Of a stretch of 64,000 nt of DNA, positions 54,776 through 63,959 are shown piece by piece. Source of the DNA: Enterococcaceae bacterium OF42-14pH9A (GTDB lineage: Bacteria > Bacillota > Bacilli > Lactobacillales > Enterococcaceae); assembly GCA_027692465.1 (NCBI GenBank), contig JAQEYU010000001.1, positions 1,654,963-1,718,962 on the forward strand, read 5' to 3'. The notes below the pieces were generated by a model. That model worked only from the letters and a program-made list of their open reading frames with translations. It had not been told where the DNA came from and made no database searches. The translations under genes were made by a program, and so were the position numbers. Numbering within the stretch: position 1 is the stretch's first letter; each line of letters opens with the position of its first letter.

Positions 54776-57700
54776 ATGACAATGATCAACTTAACTAAAG
54801 GCACACTGCAGGCTGACTTTTTAGCTACCGGCGACCTCTATGAATTGTCGGCTGACGGCATCATGATCAATCAATTGAACGGCAATCCGCTGGACGGCAG
54901 CTTGAATCAAATCTGGCTGCGTCTGCATACGGATAACGGCATCCAAAGTGCCCCGCTGATCGGCTCCAATTCTAACAGCCGTTTTTCAAAAGGGCAGGAT
55001 GGCCTGCTGTGGGAAGGCAGCTTCCTCCAGGTGGTCTATCAGGTCCGCTTTCTTTTGGGAGAAGGCAACTGCTGGTTTTGGCAGGTCCGCTTGGAAGGCA
55101 AAGGGGAGACCGCAGAGCTGATTTGCGGTCAGGATCTTGGAAATGCCGCCAAAGGAGCTGTTCAAGCCAATGAAGCCTATGTTTCTCAATATATCGACCA
55201 TAAAGTCTTGACGGCAGCGAGCGGTCCCTTGATCGTTTCCCGCCAAAACCAACCGCAAGCCGGACGTTTTCCAGCCATCCAGTCCGGAGCGCTTGGGACC
55301 GTCACATCTTTTGCAACCGACGGCTATCAGTTTTTCGGCAAAGAATACGTGCGTACCGGAATTCCATGGGCCTTGTCCCAAGAACAGCTGGCCAATGAAG
55401 TTTATCAATACGAATTTGCCTACATTGCCCTGCAGTCCGAGAAAATGCAATTGACAGCACCGACCGAATTTGTTTTTTACGGTAGTTTTACCGCAGATCA
55501 TCCGGCCGCTGTCAGTGAAGTACTTGTCACCGAAGCCGAACTGAAACGCGCGTTTGACAACTTGCCGCTGTTCGCAGCGGAGACAGCGGCAGCCGGCATT
55601 GTCAGTGAAAAACAAGAGAAAAGAGGACCAGTTCTTGCCGGCGAACCGCTGACAGACGACGAGATCGATGCTTTGTTCCCGGAGCGTTTGTTTATTGAAG
55701 AGGAAAACGGCCAACGCCTGGCTTTCTTCACTCCTGAGCACCATCACGTTGTCCTCCAGGAAAAAGAGCTGCGAATGGAACGTTCCCATGGCCATATCCT
55801 ATTGAGTGGCACGGATCTGACTGTCGACCGGCCGCTGATGAGTACCACGGTCTACATGAACGGCTTGTTCAACTCCCAAGTTGTCCTGGGCAATACCAGC
55901 TCCAATAAACTGATGAGCAACAGCCGCAATGCGCTGAATGCCATGCCGCATTCCGGCCAACGGATTTACCTAAAAGAAGGCGGCAAATGGCGAATGCTGG
56001 GCTTGGCCTCTTTGTTCGAAATGGGTTTGAATTCAGCAGTCTGGTATTACAAGTATCGAGGGGATCTCTTGAAGATTGAAACTTACACGGTCGCAGATGG
56101 CCGTGAAATCCGTACCGTCTTCACCAGCCGCCGCAGCCAAAACTACGACATTCTGGTCACCAACCACCTCTTGATGTCGGCGGATGAAACAGCCCGTTAT
56201 GTACTCCAAAAAGATGAGGGACTTTTGACCATCACAGCTGCTGACGATTCCGAGATCCGGGAGACTTACCCGGAGCTGGTGTATTATTTGCTGGCTGAAC
56301 AGGACTACACTTTGACCGATGAAACTGCCTTGGGAGCAACTGTAGATGAGCCTGAACTTTTGGGACTTTTGTTTGCAGCGACACCGCGGCTGAACTTGAC
56401 GATTCAAGGTTCGCTTGAAGGAGCCCCGTTTAGCCAAAAACCGACTACGGACATTGATGAAAAAGCCGCTTATCAGGCATTCATCGATGAGCTGCTGCAA
56501 GGCTTTCAGCTGTCACATCCAACCGCTGAAGTGGCCAGCTTCAATACACTGGCCCGCTGGTATTGTCATAATATGCTGGTGCACTACTTGTCACCTCACG
56601 GGTTGGAGCAATACGGCGGAGCGGCTTGGGGAACGCGGGATGTTTCTCAGGGACCTGTCGAGTTCTTTTTGGCGCTGGAGCGACCGGAGATTGTGGCAGA
56701 TATCATCGAAAAACTGTTTGCCAATCAATTTGCTGATGACGGCAACTGGCCGCAGTGGTTCATGTTTGACCGTTATGAAAAACAAAAGGCAGACGAAAGC
56801 CACGGGGATGTCATCGTCTGGCCGATGAAAGTGGTTGCGGATTATCTGACGCATAGCGGGGATTTGGGTATTTTGGAAACGATGATTCCCTATACAGACC
56901 GCACTACCTTTGAAAAGACTTCTGAGCTGTACCCGCTTTTGGACCATGTGAAAAAAGAAGTCGCCTATATTGAAGCGCATTTTCTGCCGGGAACTTACCT
57001 TTCTTGTTACGGAGACGGAGATTGGGACGATACGCTGCAGCCAAATGATGCACGCCTCAAAAAACAGATGGCTTCCAGTTGGACGGTGGCTTTGACCTGT
57101 CAGGTGATCGGTAAACTTGCGGCAGTTTTGACTGATGCAGACGCGGAATATGCTGCTCACTTGAAAGAGTTGGCAGAAAATATCAAGGTTGACTATGAAC
57201 GATATATTCTTTCAGATGAGATCTTGCCGGGATTTGTGTTGCAAGAAGGCGATCATTTTGAATTTATCATCCATCCGACAGACAAGAAAACCGGTATCGA
57301 TTACCGCCTGCTGCCGATGACTCGCAGTATGATTGCTGAGCTGCTGACACCGCAACAGGCCGAGAACCATTTAGCCGTGATCAAAGAGCAGCTGCAGTTT
57401 CCTGACGGTGTGCGTCTGATGAATCGGCCGGCCCGCTACAATGGCGGTGTCAGCACTTATTTCAAACGAGCAGAACAAGCTGCCAACTTCGGCCGTGAAA
57501 TCGGCTTACAATATGTTCATGCCCATATCCGGTTTACCGAGGCGATGGCCAAGCTGGGGAAAAATCGGGAAACCTGGAAGGCGTTGCAGACGATCAATCC
57601 GATCGGGCTGCAAGAACATGTTGCCAATGCTTCATTACGACAGTCGAATGTTTATTTCTCCAGTTCCGACGGGGATTTTAAAACGAGGTATGAAGCACAG

Positions 57701-58075
57701 GAAAACTTTGATAAACTTAGAGATGGCAGCGTTCACGTGAAAGGCGGCTGGCGGATCTATTCCAGCGGACCGGGAATCTATCTGAATCAGCTTTTGAGCA
57801 ATGTGCTGGGGATCCGTTCTGATCGGGATCACTATCAGTTTGATCCGGTGCTGCCGCAGGAATTGGATCAGCTGGTCATGGATTACCGTCTGGCAGATAA
57901 AAAAGTAACAATCCGGTTTGATTTGACCGGTGGGCGCCGATGCGTACTGTTAAACGGCCGCGAGCTGCCGCAGACGGTGCTGGATAATCCTTATCGGGCC
58001 GGTGCGATGGCAGTTGCCAAAGACGTATTGAAGGAACAGTTGAAAGACGATGACGAAATTGTCATCTGCAGCTGA
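54776..58075 (+). CDS. Large GH94 phosphorylase, probable 1,2-beta-oligoglucan phosphorylase
   Basis: About 1099 residues. It has an extended N-terminal beta-sandwich region, an (alpha/alpha)6 barrel with QYGGAAWGTRDVSQGPVEFF in outline and WPQWFMFDRYE, and the acidic motif GDGDWDDT with the catalytic Asp pair 751/752, equivalent to GDWND of GH94. The size matches the ~1110-residue sophorooligosaccharide phosphorylase of Listeria rather than cellobiose (about 800) or cyclic glucan (about 2800) enzymes. It would release glucose 1-phosphate from imported chains. The start is ATG 54776, or GTG 54764. Confidence 0.82.
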   Translation: MTMINLTKGTLQADFLATGDLYELSADGIMINQLNGNPLDGSLNQIWLRLHTDNGIQSAPLIGSNSNSRFSKGQDGLLWEGSFLQVVYQVRFLLGEGNCWFWQVRLEGKGETAELICGQDLGNAAKGAVQANEAYVSQYIDHKVLTAASGPLIVSRQNQPQAGRFPAIQSGALGTVTSFATDGYQFFGKEYVRTGIPWALSQEQLANEVYQYEFAYIALQSEKMQLTAPTEFVFYGSFTADHPAAVSEVLVTEAELKRAFDNLPLFAAETAAAGIVSEKQEKRGPVLAGEPLTDDEIDALFPERLFIEEENGQRLAFFTPEHHHVVLQEKELRMERSHGHILLSGTDLTVDRPLMSTTVYMNGLFNSQVVLGNTSSNKLMSNSRNALNAMPHSGQRIYLKEGGKWRMLGLASLFEMGLNSAVWYYKYRGDLLKIETYTVADGREIRTVFTSRRSQNYDILVTNHLLMSADETARYVLQKDEGLLTITAADDSEIRETYPELVYYLLAEQDYTLTDETALGATVDEPELLGLLFAATPRLNLTIQGSLEGAPFSQKPTTDIDEKAAYQAFIDELLQGFQLSHPTAEVASFNTLARWYCHNMLVHYLSPHGLEQYGGAAWGTRDVSQGPVEFFLALERPEIVADIIEKLFANQFADDGNWPQWFMFDRYEKQKADESHGDVIVWPMKVVADYLTHSGDLGILETMIPYTDRTTFEKTSELYPLLDHVKKEVAYIEAHFLPGTYLSCYGDGDWDDTLQPNDARLKKQMASSWTVALTCQVIGKLAAVLTDADAEYAAHLKELAENIKVDYERYILSDEILPGFVLQEGDHFEFIIHPTDKKTGIDYRLLPMTRSMIAELLTPQQAENHLAVIKEQLQFPDGVRLMNRPARYNGGVSTYFKRAEQAANFGREIGLQYVHAHIRFTEAMAKLGKNRETWKALQTINPIGLQEHVANASLRQSNVYFSSSDGDFKTRYEAQENFDKLRDGSVHVKGGWRIYSSGPGIYLNQLLSNVLGIRSDRDHYQFDPVLPQELDQLVMDYRLADKKVTIRFDLTGGRRCVLLNGRELPQTVLDNPYRAGAMAVAKDVLKEQLKDDDEIVICS

Positions 58076-58109
58076 TGGAACAAACCGTAATTTGAGGAGA
58101 GTGGAACCC

Positions 58110-59066
58110 ATGGTGGGAATCAAAGATATCGCGAAAGCTGCCGGCGTCTCCATTTCAACGGTGTCTTATGCGTTGAATGGCAGTCCCAAAGTGACCGAGC
58201 AGACCAGAAAGAAAATTCAGGATATCGCCCGTGAGATGAATTATGTTCCCAATATGGCTGCTCGTACCTTGAAAAAACAACAAACGAATATTGTAGGTGT
58301 CTATCTGGCGGATTACGGTGGCAGTTTCTACGGGGAGCTGCTGGATGGAATCAAACGAGGGCTGGCTACTTTTGATTACGAAATGATCGTCTGCAGCGGC
58401 CAGCGTTCCCATCTGTTTATTCCCGAACGGATGATCGACGGCGCCATCATTTTGGATTGGACTTTTAAAACCGAGGAGATCAATCTTCTAGCTGATCGGG
58501 GTCATCCATTGGTAGTGCTGGATCGGGAGATTGACCGGAAATCTGTTGCCAAGGTATTGCTGGACAATAAAGGCGGCTCGACGCTGGCTATCAGTAAACT
58601 GGCAGAATCCGGTTCCCGGAAGGCTTTTCTGGTGACCGGTGCCGATGGTTATGACAATCAGGAGCGCTATAAGGCCAGCATCAAAGAGTTGGAACGCTTT
58701 GGTATCGAGTATGAAGTGATTCCCGGCGAGTTCACCGAGCCTTCAGGATACCGGGCAGCCGAAACGATCATGGCGCAAAAACCGGCATTTCCGGTAGACA
58801 TCTTCAGCTTCAATGATGAGATGGCTGTCGGGATCTACAAATACTTTTCGGAGCGTCCGGAAAAAATTGGTGAAGACATCCGTCTGATGGGGTTTGATAA
58901 TATTGAGATGGGGACGTTCATGGTGCCTCGTCTGGCGACTATTTCGTATTCAAAACACCGCTGGGGGATGGTGGCTGCTGAAAAGCTGATGCAGCTGATC
59001 CGCGGAGAAGCTGCAGAAGACGAGGTCATCTACACGAGCTTCGTAGCAGGAGATTCCTTTCCCTGA
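58110..59066 (+). CDS. LacI family transcriptional regulator
   Basis: 318 residues: N-terminal helix-turn-helix with hinge (GIKDIAKAAGVSISTVSYAL, PNMAARTLKK) and a periplasmic-binding-like effector domain. ATG 58110 has GAGGAGAG upstream; an in-frame ATG at 58050 lies inside the GH94 gene end and is rejected. Last gene of the glycan operon, so it is autoregulated through the GAAACGTTTC site at 46711. The effector is probably a beta-glucooligosaccharide. Confidence 0.92.
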   Translation: MVGIKDIAKAAGVSISTVSYALNGSPKVTEQTRKKIQDIAREMNYVPNMAARTLKKQQTNIVGVYLADYGGSFYGELLDGIKRGLATFDYEMIVCSGQRSHLFIPERMIDGAIILDWTFKTEEINLLADRGHPLVVLDREIDRKSVAKVLLDNKGGSTLAISKLAESGSRKAFLVTGADGYDNQERYKASIKELERFGIEYEVIPGEFTEPSGYRAAETIMAQKPAFPVDIFSFNDEMAVGIYKYFSERPEKIGEDIRLMGFDNIEMGTFMVPRLATISYSKHRWGMVAAEKLMQLIRGEAAEDEVIYTSFVAGDSFP

Positions 59067-59410
59067 CATTCGAGAGCTACAAAACAAGAGGTGAGCGCAG
59101 GTGCAAATCTGGTCAAAAGACTGCATCTGCGCTGATTCTTGAACTGAGCGGCTGCAACTTGCTGTGCGTTTTGTAATAGTTGAAGGAGCTGACTTGTTTT
59201 CAGCTCTTGCTTAAGTACATAAGGCGTTTTTGCAAACTCCAATCGCTGATTTTTGAGGTCTGTTTACCCGAATCCACATCGTAAGTGAGCAGTTTTTGTC
59301 TCCTCTATGCTGCGCTTTACGCTTTGATTTTGGCCGGGGCTCAAAAATCTGTAACCCTGGAAGTTTTCAGACACGTTCTAATCCTTGAGACTGAATTGGG
59401 AGGCTTTTTT
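59067..59410 (+). other. Gene-free stretch with a hairpin and a repeat end
   Basis: A 12-bp stem with one G-U pair (AGCGCAGGTGCA 59095-59106 with TGCATCTGCGCT 59122-59133) lacks a T-run. A solo right end of the dispersed repeat (GTTTTCAGACACGTTCTA) lies near 59363-59380, just before the esterase ribosome site. I see no promoter I would trust. Confidence 0.5.
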
Positions 59411-60157
59411 ATGACCATCAATCGCATCACGTTTCGTTCGGAAGTGCTGGGGAAAGCAACTTCCTGTAATGTTTTTCTGCCGCGGATCAAACGGCAGAGC
59501 TATCCGGTATTGTATCTGCTGCACGGCTGGTCCGATGACTGCAATGCCTGGCTGGACAATACAGCGCTGGCCCGCTATGCCGACGAATATCCCTTTATCA
59601 TCGTGATGCCGCAGGTGGAGTTGAGTTATTACACCAATATGCGGGCCGGCGAGCGGTATTTCGACTTTTTGACAGAAGAATTGCCGGCGTTTATCCATCA
59701 GTGGTTTCCGGTCTCGAAAGATCCTGCGGTGCATTTTGTGGCGGGGTTGTCCATGGGCGGATACGGCGCTTTTAAATGGGCCTTTACTTATCCGGAGCGT
59801 TTCCGGGGAGCAGCTTCGTTTTCAGGAGCATTGGACGTGGTCGACCTTTGGCAAAATGACCGCAGCCGGGATGAACGGTTTACCCGGATTTTCGGGCCGC
59901 TGCCGGAGCTGGCTGGCGGACCGGATGATCTGAAGGCCGTCTTTGCCCGCCGTCAGGAGAATATCGCCGGTTTAACCCTGTATCAATCCTGCGGCACGGA
60001 AGATTTTCTGCTGCCGGTAAATCAAGCTTTTCGCAAACCCTTTGCAGAAGGCTTTGACGACTATCACTACAGCGAGCGAGCCGGCGATCATAATTGGGCC
60101 TTTTGGGACCAAGAAATCCGTCAGGTATTGCACCTGTTCAACGAAAAGATCCGCTAA
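59411..60157 (+). CDS. Alpha/beta-hydrolase esterase (EstA/esterase D-like)
   Basis: A 248-residue serine esterase of the tributyrin-esterase/S-formylglutathione-hydrolase group: LYLLHGWSDDCNAWLDNT oxyanion strand, nucleophile Ser in AGLSMGGYGAFKWAF, acid near GTEDFLLP, and His in GDHNWAFWDQEI. Cytoplasmic, no signal. ATG 59411 has GGGAGG 6 nt upstream; an in-frame start at 59285 lies in repeat debris. Substrate unknown; short-chain acyl esters are typical. It has its own terminator. Confidence 0.85.
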   Translation: MTINRITFRSEVLGKATSCNVFLPRIKRQSYPVLYLLHGWSDDCNAWLDNTALARYADEYPFIIVMPQVELSYYTNMRAGERYFDFLTEELPAFIHQWFPVSKDPAVHFVAGLSMGGYGAFKWAFTYPERFRGAASFSGALDVVDLWQNDRSRDERFTRIFGPLPELAGGPDDLKAVFARRQENIAGLTLYQSCGTEDFLLPVNQAFRKPFAEGFDDYHYSERAGDHNWAFWDQEIRQVLHLFNEKIR

Positions 60158-60167
60158 AAATCTATTT

Positions 60168-60212
60168 AAAAAGCTGACAAAAGGGCATGATCGCCATTTT
60201 GTCAGCTTTTTT
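60168..60212 (+). terminator. Esterase gene terminator
   Basis: AAAAAGCTGACAAAA pairs with TTTTGTCAGCTTTTT (about 60168-60182 with 60197-60211), GC/GC inner pair, followed by Ts. Confidence 0.88.
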
Positions 60213-60275
60213 AGTGGATTCAGGAAGGACGTAAGCCAAGAGTTTCAAACTTTTATTATGATAGAAGGAAAATCA

Positions 60276-60427
60276 CGAGAGCGGAAAAGTTCGGTGGAAT
60301 TCAGAATTTTGCGGATTCACCGAAAGTGAGGGGGAAAGCGCAGAGTATGTGGTGCTGAAGCTTACGATGCAGATTGCGGTGAAAAGAAGCGAAACAGCTG
60401 CTGCCGGCGTTTTCAGCCCCATCCTAG
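60276..60427 (+). repeat. Dispersed TIR repeat, copy C
   Basis: About 150 bp, left end weak (GGAAAAGTTCGGTGG), right end clear (GGCGTTTTCAGCCCCATCCTA). It shares GGAATTCAGAATTTTGCGG, TTCACCGAAAGTGAG, AAAGCGCAG and GCGGTGAAAAG with copy A. Its final CTA is, on the minus strand, the TAG stop of the membrane-protein gene. Confidence 0.7.
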
Positions 60428-61119
60428 ATTTCAGGATCGATTTCGCTTGATATTTCGGAAGTAACGGGATCGACGGGGAGACTCGGTTCTGTCTTCGGAA
60501 ACACATTTTCCCAAAAACGGATACCTCGACCGACCGTGACGGCCGCAAATAATGTTCCAATCCCGATTCCCTCCGGTCGCCCCAAAAAGAGCAAACCCAG
60601 TGCTGCAGCTGCCAAGATCATCACCAAATCGAACCGCAGCTTCATTTGACCAAAGCTTTTGCTGCTCTTCAGGCTCAGCAGTGCAACGACACCATCGGGA
60701 GCATTCATGATGAAATTTCCCCGCAGCATCAGAAAAGCTCCGGTGGCAGTAGCAGCCGTTGCCAAAAAGAGCAGCAGAACTCGAAGTATCAACGCATCCG
60801 GACGGAATTGCGCGAATCCCAGACCGATTGTATAAAAGTCCACTACACTGCCGAAAACAAAGGAAAACGGCAGCTGCAGCAGTGTTTTGAGGGTGAGTTT
60901 GAGCTGTAACAGCAGCTGCAGGAGCACCATAACACCAAAGACCAATGTCGTGGCAGTTCCCAGTGTCTGCCCGGTGATATCAGCGATGATGAATGGGACT
61001 GAGACCAAAGCACTGGTTCCTAGGCGGCAGCAGGTAAACAAAACCGTTCCCAGAGCAAGGAGAAAGATTCCGGCAATGTAGACCGTAAACCGATAAATCA
61101 AGGTTTGTACAGGTTTCAT
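60424..61119 (-). CDS. YitT/YczE-like membrane protein (DUF6198-type)
   Basis: 231 residues, five to six membrane segments: FTVYIAGIFLLALGTVLFTC, ALVSVPFIIADITG, GVMVLLQLLLQLKL, LRVLLLFLATAATATGAFLM, LVMILAAAALGLLFLG. NAPDGVVALLS and the C-terminal GIGIGTLFAAVTVGRGIRF recall the YczE/YitT group; function unknown, possibly transport. The acidic, Ser/Pro-rich last 25 residues run into repeat copy C, which provides the stop codon, so the tail may be altered from the ancestral end. AGAGGGTG lies about 8 nt before the ATG. Confidence 0.7.
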   Translation of the reverse strand: MKPVQTLIYRFTVYIAGIFLLALGTVLFTCCRLGTSALVSVPFIIADITGQTLGTATTLVFGVMVLLQLLLQLKLTLKTLLQLPFSFVFGSVVDFYTIGLGFAQFRPDALILRVLLLFLATAATATGAFLMLRGNFIMNAPDGVVALLSLKSSKSFGQMKLRFDLVMILAAAALGLLFLGRPEGIGIGTLFAAVTVGRGIRFWENVFPKTEPSLPVDPVTSEISSEIDPEI

Positions 61120-61534
61120 TTAAGAAAACACCCTCTTTTTGAAATGAAGTTATATCGATTGATCAAATAAGTAAAAGTATGTGGAAGTACCTATAATCTG
61201 CGAACGCATCATGTGTTCTGCGGCGAGAGACTTTGCGACAGATGTGAAAGTGTCGATTTATAGACAACGGAAGCTTCTCAAAGGCCCATTCTCTTTTGAA
61301 GCGCAGGCTTACGGCAAGTTGACATAGAGCGCCATGTGGAGAGTTGTCTTGATTCAAGTATATCAAGTATAAGAGCTGATTATCTGATTATTTGAAAAAT
61401 AATTGAAAAAATTCTATTTTTACTGTTGTGTGGGCAGGAATATTGGTGGCTGTCAAGGAAAGGCAGGCGGTCTTTTCAGGAAATCTGATGGATGAGAGGA
61501 GAGCGGCTGCCGGTCCTATCTTTTGGTGTATAGC
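61120..61534. other. Gene-free stretch
   Basis: 415 bp between the membrane-protein start and the terminator of the lyase gene. Open frames here lack ribosome sites and family resemblance. A-T rich 61350-61430 probably holds the minus-strand promoter(s), but no pair is good enough to name. Confidence 0.4.
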
Positions 61535-61583
61535 AAAACATCCCAAACGTCAGATTTTATGTCTGATATTTGGGATGTTTTCA
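61535..61583. terminator. Terminator-like hairpin downstream of the PatB-type gene
   Basis: AAAACATCCCAAA-GTCAGA (61535-61555) pairs with TCTGA-TTTGGGATGTTTT (61562-61582), with A and T ends on both sides, 50 bp past the lyase stop. Confidence 0.8.
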
Positions 61584-61633
61584 GAGAAGGTTGAGGTTTA
61601 TTATCGGTTGTTAGGCAAGACGGGCTCTGCATA

Positions 61634-62800
61634 TCAGCCAAAGACAGCCGCGATGCGTTCCAAGCCGGCAGTGAGGGTTTCTTTCGGACAGGCGAGATTC
61701 AGGCGCATATGACCATTGCCCTGTTTGCCAAAGATCGTACCGGCGTTTAAGACGACACCGGCTTCTTCCACCAGCCGTTTTTGCAACTGGGCATCCGTCA
61801 ATCCCAACTGGGAGAAATCCAACCAAGCCAAGTAGGTCCCCTCCGGCAGCATCATAGTCACCCGAGGCAGCTTTTCAGTCAGAAAATCATGGGTAAAGCG
61901 GCTGTTCTCTGCTAAATAAGCCAGAAGCTCTGTCAACCAAGGCTCACCGTAGCGATAGGCGGCCTCGGTACCGATCAGTCCGAATGTAGAAATAGTGGCT
62001 TGCTCGGTCATTTCCTGCACTTGGTGAAAAGTCCGCCGCAGCTCTGCGTTTTTGATATAGGCCATCGAATTTTTGATTCCGGCCAGATTGAAAGTCTTGG
62101 TCGCCGCCGTCAAAATAATCGAAAAATCGGCGAAGTCTGGGGCGACAGTATGAAAGGAGACATGCCGGTGAGGTGCAAAGACCAGGTCCTGATGGATTTC
62201 ATCGGCGACGACAGTAACCCCGTATTTTTGACAAAGACGACCGACTGCCAGCAGTTCTTCTCTGAGCCAGACCCGACCGCCGGGGTTGTGAGGGTTACAT
62301 AAGATGAAAAGTTTGATATTTTCTGCTTTGATCCGGGCTTCCATGTCCGCTAGATCCATTTCAAAATGGCCATTTTGTTCCAAAAGAGGCGAAGCCGATA
62401 CGACTCGTCCATTGGCTTTGACCATATTGGCAAAGGGGTGATAGACCGGATCGTGGATTAGTACCGTATCACCGGGAGCAGTGTAGGCTTGGATCGCCAC
62501 ACCGATACTCGGTACGACCCCGGGAGAAAATAAAATCTCTTCTTTTTTCAGTGGATAGTCGTAACGGGTTTGTTCCCAGTCAATGATTGCGTCATACAAA
62601 CTGTCGGGAAAAACACTGTAGCCGAAGATTCCTTTTTCCGTATAGTCCTGCAGAGCTTTGATTACCGGGCGGGGAGCCATAAAGTCCATATCCGCAACCC
62701 ACAGCGGAATCAGGTCATCCTTGCCATAAGTCTCACGAATGCTGTCCCACTTTACGCTGGCCGTCCCCAGTCGGGAATACTGTCGATCAAAATCTGTCAT
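61634..62800 (-). CDS. PatB/MalY family PLP enzyme (probable C-S lyase)
   Basis: A 388-residue fold-type I aminotransferase-like enzyme. PatB/MalY members split cystathionine or cysteine conjugates to pyruvate, ammonia and a thiol. WVADMDFMAPRPV, FSPGVVPSIGVAIQAYT, CNPHNPGGRVW, ADEIHQDLVF and K235 in TAATKTFNLAGIKNS are the family set. Two adjacent ATGs (62803, 62800) follow GGAGG; I chose the second (8-nt spacing). A 19-20 residue upstream extension is rejected. Regulatory MalY-type roles are also known. Confidence 0.88.
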   Translation of the reverse strand: MTDFDRQYSRLGTASVKWDSIRETYGKDDLIPLWVADMDFMAPRPVIKALQDYTEKGIFGYSVFPDSLYDAIIDWEQTRYDYPLKKEEILFSPGVVPSIGVAIQAYTAPGDTVLIHDPVYHPFANMVKANGRVVSASPLLEQNGHFEMDLADMEARIKAENIKLFILCNPHNPGGRVWLREELLAVGRLCQKYGVTVVADEIHQDLVFAPHRHVSFHTVAPDFADFSIILTAATKTFNLAGIKNSMAYIKNAELRRTFHQVQEMTEQATISTFGLIGTEAAYRYGEPWLTELLAYLAENSRFTHDFLTEKLPRVTMMLPEGTYLAWLDFSQLGLTDAQLQKRLVEEAGVVLNAGTIFGKQGNGHMRLNLACPKETLTAGLERIAAVFG

Positions 62801-62898
62801 CATCTGCGCCTCCTGTGAAAGCCCGCCTGTCAATGAAACGAACTTCTTTTTTTTCAATACATACAGTATAATGAAAAAAGTAGAAGAGAGGGAATAAA

Positions 62899-63279
62899 AT
62901 GACTTATAAAATCGGCCAGATTATACAGGGGACCGTGACCGGCATCCAGCCGTACGGTGCTTTCGTGGCATTGGACGAGAAGACGCAAGGTTTGATTCAT
63001 GTCTCGGAAATCCAATCCGGCTATACCAAAAATATCAACGAGGTAGTGAAAGTCGGTGAGAAAGTTCGTGTGCAGATCATAGATATCGATGAGTATTCAC
63101 ATAAAATCAGCCTGTCTCGTCGCACGCTGGACAGTGAACATCTCAAAAATCATCCGCATCGCAAACGGTATTTCACGAATAAAAACAAGAAGATCGGATT
63201 CCGCAGTTTGGAGAAGCAATTGCCTATCTGGGTGGATGAAGCCTTGGAAACTCTGCACAATGAAAGCTTAAAGAAATAA
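62899..63279 (+). CDS. S1-domain RNA-binding protein (GSP13/CvfD-like)
   Basis: 126 residues with one S1 domain (about 1-75: YKIGQIIQGTVTGIQPYGAF, GLIHVSEI, VKVGEKVRVQIIDID, HKISLSRRTL) and a basic C-terminal tail with HPHRKRYFTNKNKK. This matches general stress protein 13 (YugI) and streptococcal CvfD, which associate with ribosomes or mRNA and affect stress and virulence genes. A TATAAT at 62867-62872 and GAGAGGG before the ATG show that it starts its own unit, divergent from the lyase. Confidence 0.88.
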   Translation: MTYKIGQIIQGTVTGIQPYGAFVALDEKTQGLIHVSEIQSGYTKNINEVVKVGEKVRVQIIDIDEYSHKISLSRRTLDSEHLKNHPHRKRYFTNKNKKIGFRSLEKQLPIWVDEALETLHNESLKK

Positions 63280-63281
63280 TT

Positions 63282-63310
63282 TTGTACATTTTCTGAAATC
63301 ATGTTAAAAT
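63282..63310 (+). promoter_or_regulatory. Promoter of the last gene
   Basis: TTGTAC (63282-63287), 17-bp spacer, TAAAAT (63305-63310), starting 2 bp after the S1-protein stop. Confidence 0.7.
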
Positions 63311-63346
63311 TGAATAGCACGGATAAACAAAATACGAGGTGGTATC

Positions 63347-63709
63347 GTGGAAAACAAAAAAGTCGCAGGCACTGTAATGCTGCATCTGCAAGACGGCGCC
63401 AAACGTTTCTTAGTACACTCCACCGGTGAGACCCTTGAATTGGCCTCTACCGATTTCACTGCCGAGAAGACCGGACTTGCCAATATTCTGGAAATGTTGA
63501 AGGATCAAGTCCATCTCGATGTGAAGAAGATCGACCTGGTGGAACTGACGAATGGTCAGATCGATCAGGAAAATGTCCCTCTGTTTGTCTTCGAAGCACA
63601 AGAAGCCGTGCTTGACGGTGAGCTCCCCCAAGATTTCTGCTGGGAAGAGCCGCAGCGTTTTCGAGAAATCATTCGCAACTATGATATTGAAGGGGTGCCG
63701 TTCTTTTGA
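63347..63709 (+). CDS. Small conserved protein, possible degenerate Nudix fold
   Basis: 120 residues from GTG 63347, with GAGGTGG 6 nt upstream. The pattern of strands (VAGTVMLHLQDGAKRFLVHS, then LELASTDF, a helix GLANILEMLKDQV, and PLFVFEAQE) resembles Nudix hydrolases, but the catalytic REx2EExGU box is absent, so hydrolysis is unlikely. I do not recognise a named family. Monocistronic, with its own promoter and terminator. Confidence 0.55.
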   Translation: MENKKVAGTVMLHLQDGAKRFLVHSTGETLELASTDFTAEKTGLANILEMLKDQVHLDVKKIDLVELTNGQIDQENVPLFVFEAQEAVLDGELPQDFCWEEPQRFREIIRNYDIEGVPFF

Positions 63710-63722
63710 GCGACGCCAATCC

Positions 63723-63759
63723 AAGTTCTTGTTCTGGACACAGAGCAGGAACTTTTTTC
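63723..63759 (+). terminator. Terminator of the last gene
   Basis: A 14-bp stem with two G-U pairs (63723-63736 with 63741-63754), 4-nt loop GACA, then Ts. Confidence 0.88.
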
Positions 63760-63930
63760 ATTCTCAAAAATCGTACTGATTTTTGTGGATCCCTCACCTT
63801 TGTTCGCTTTTTATTAAGTTAGCTGCTTTTTTATTTGGCTTGATTGGCAGACATCGATAAAAAAACGAACTTAGGATGAAAAACAGAAAATAAGCTGTGA
63901 ATCTCTTTTGAAATTTTTCAAAGAAAACTC

Positions 63931-63959
63931 TTGACCGTTCTTTTAAGAAATGGTAAATT
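63931..63959 (+). promoter_or_regulatory. Promoter at the right edge
   Basis: TTGACC (63931-63936), 17-bp spacer, TAAATT (63954-63959). The transcript would start near 63966 with a leader that can form ACGAGA/TCTCGT; the gene it serves is outside the window. Confidence 0.7.

Noticed and set aside
54986..55795. A 269-codon minus-strand frame opposite the GH94 gene
   Set aside because: Inside a continuous, motif-bearing gene; no independent signals.
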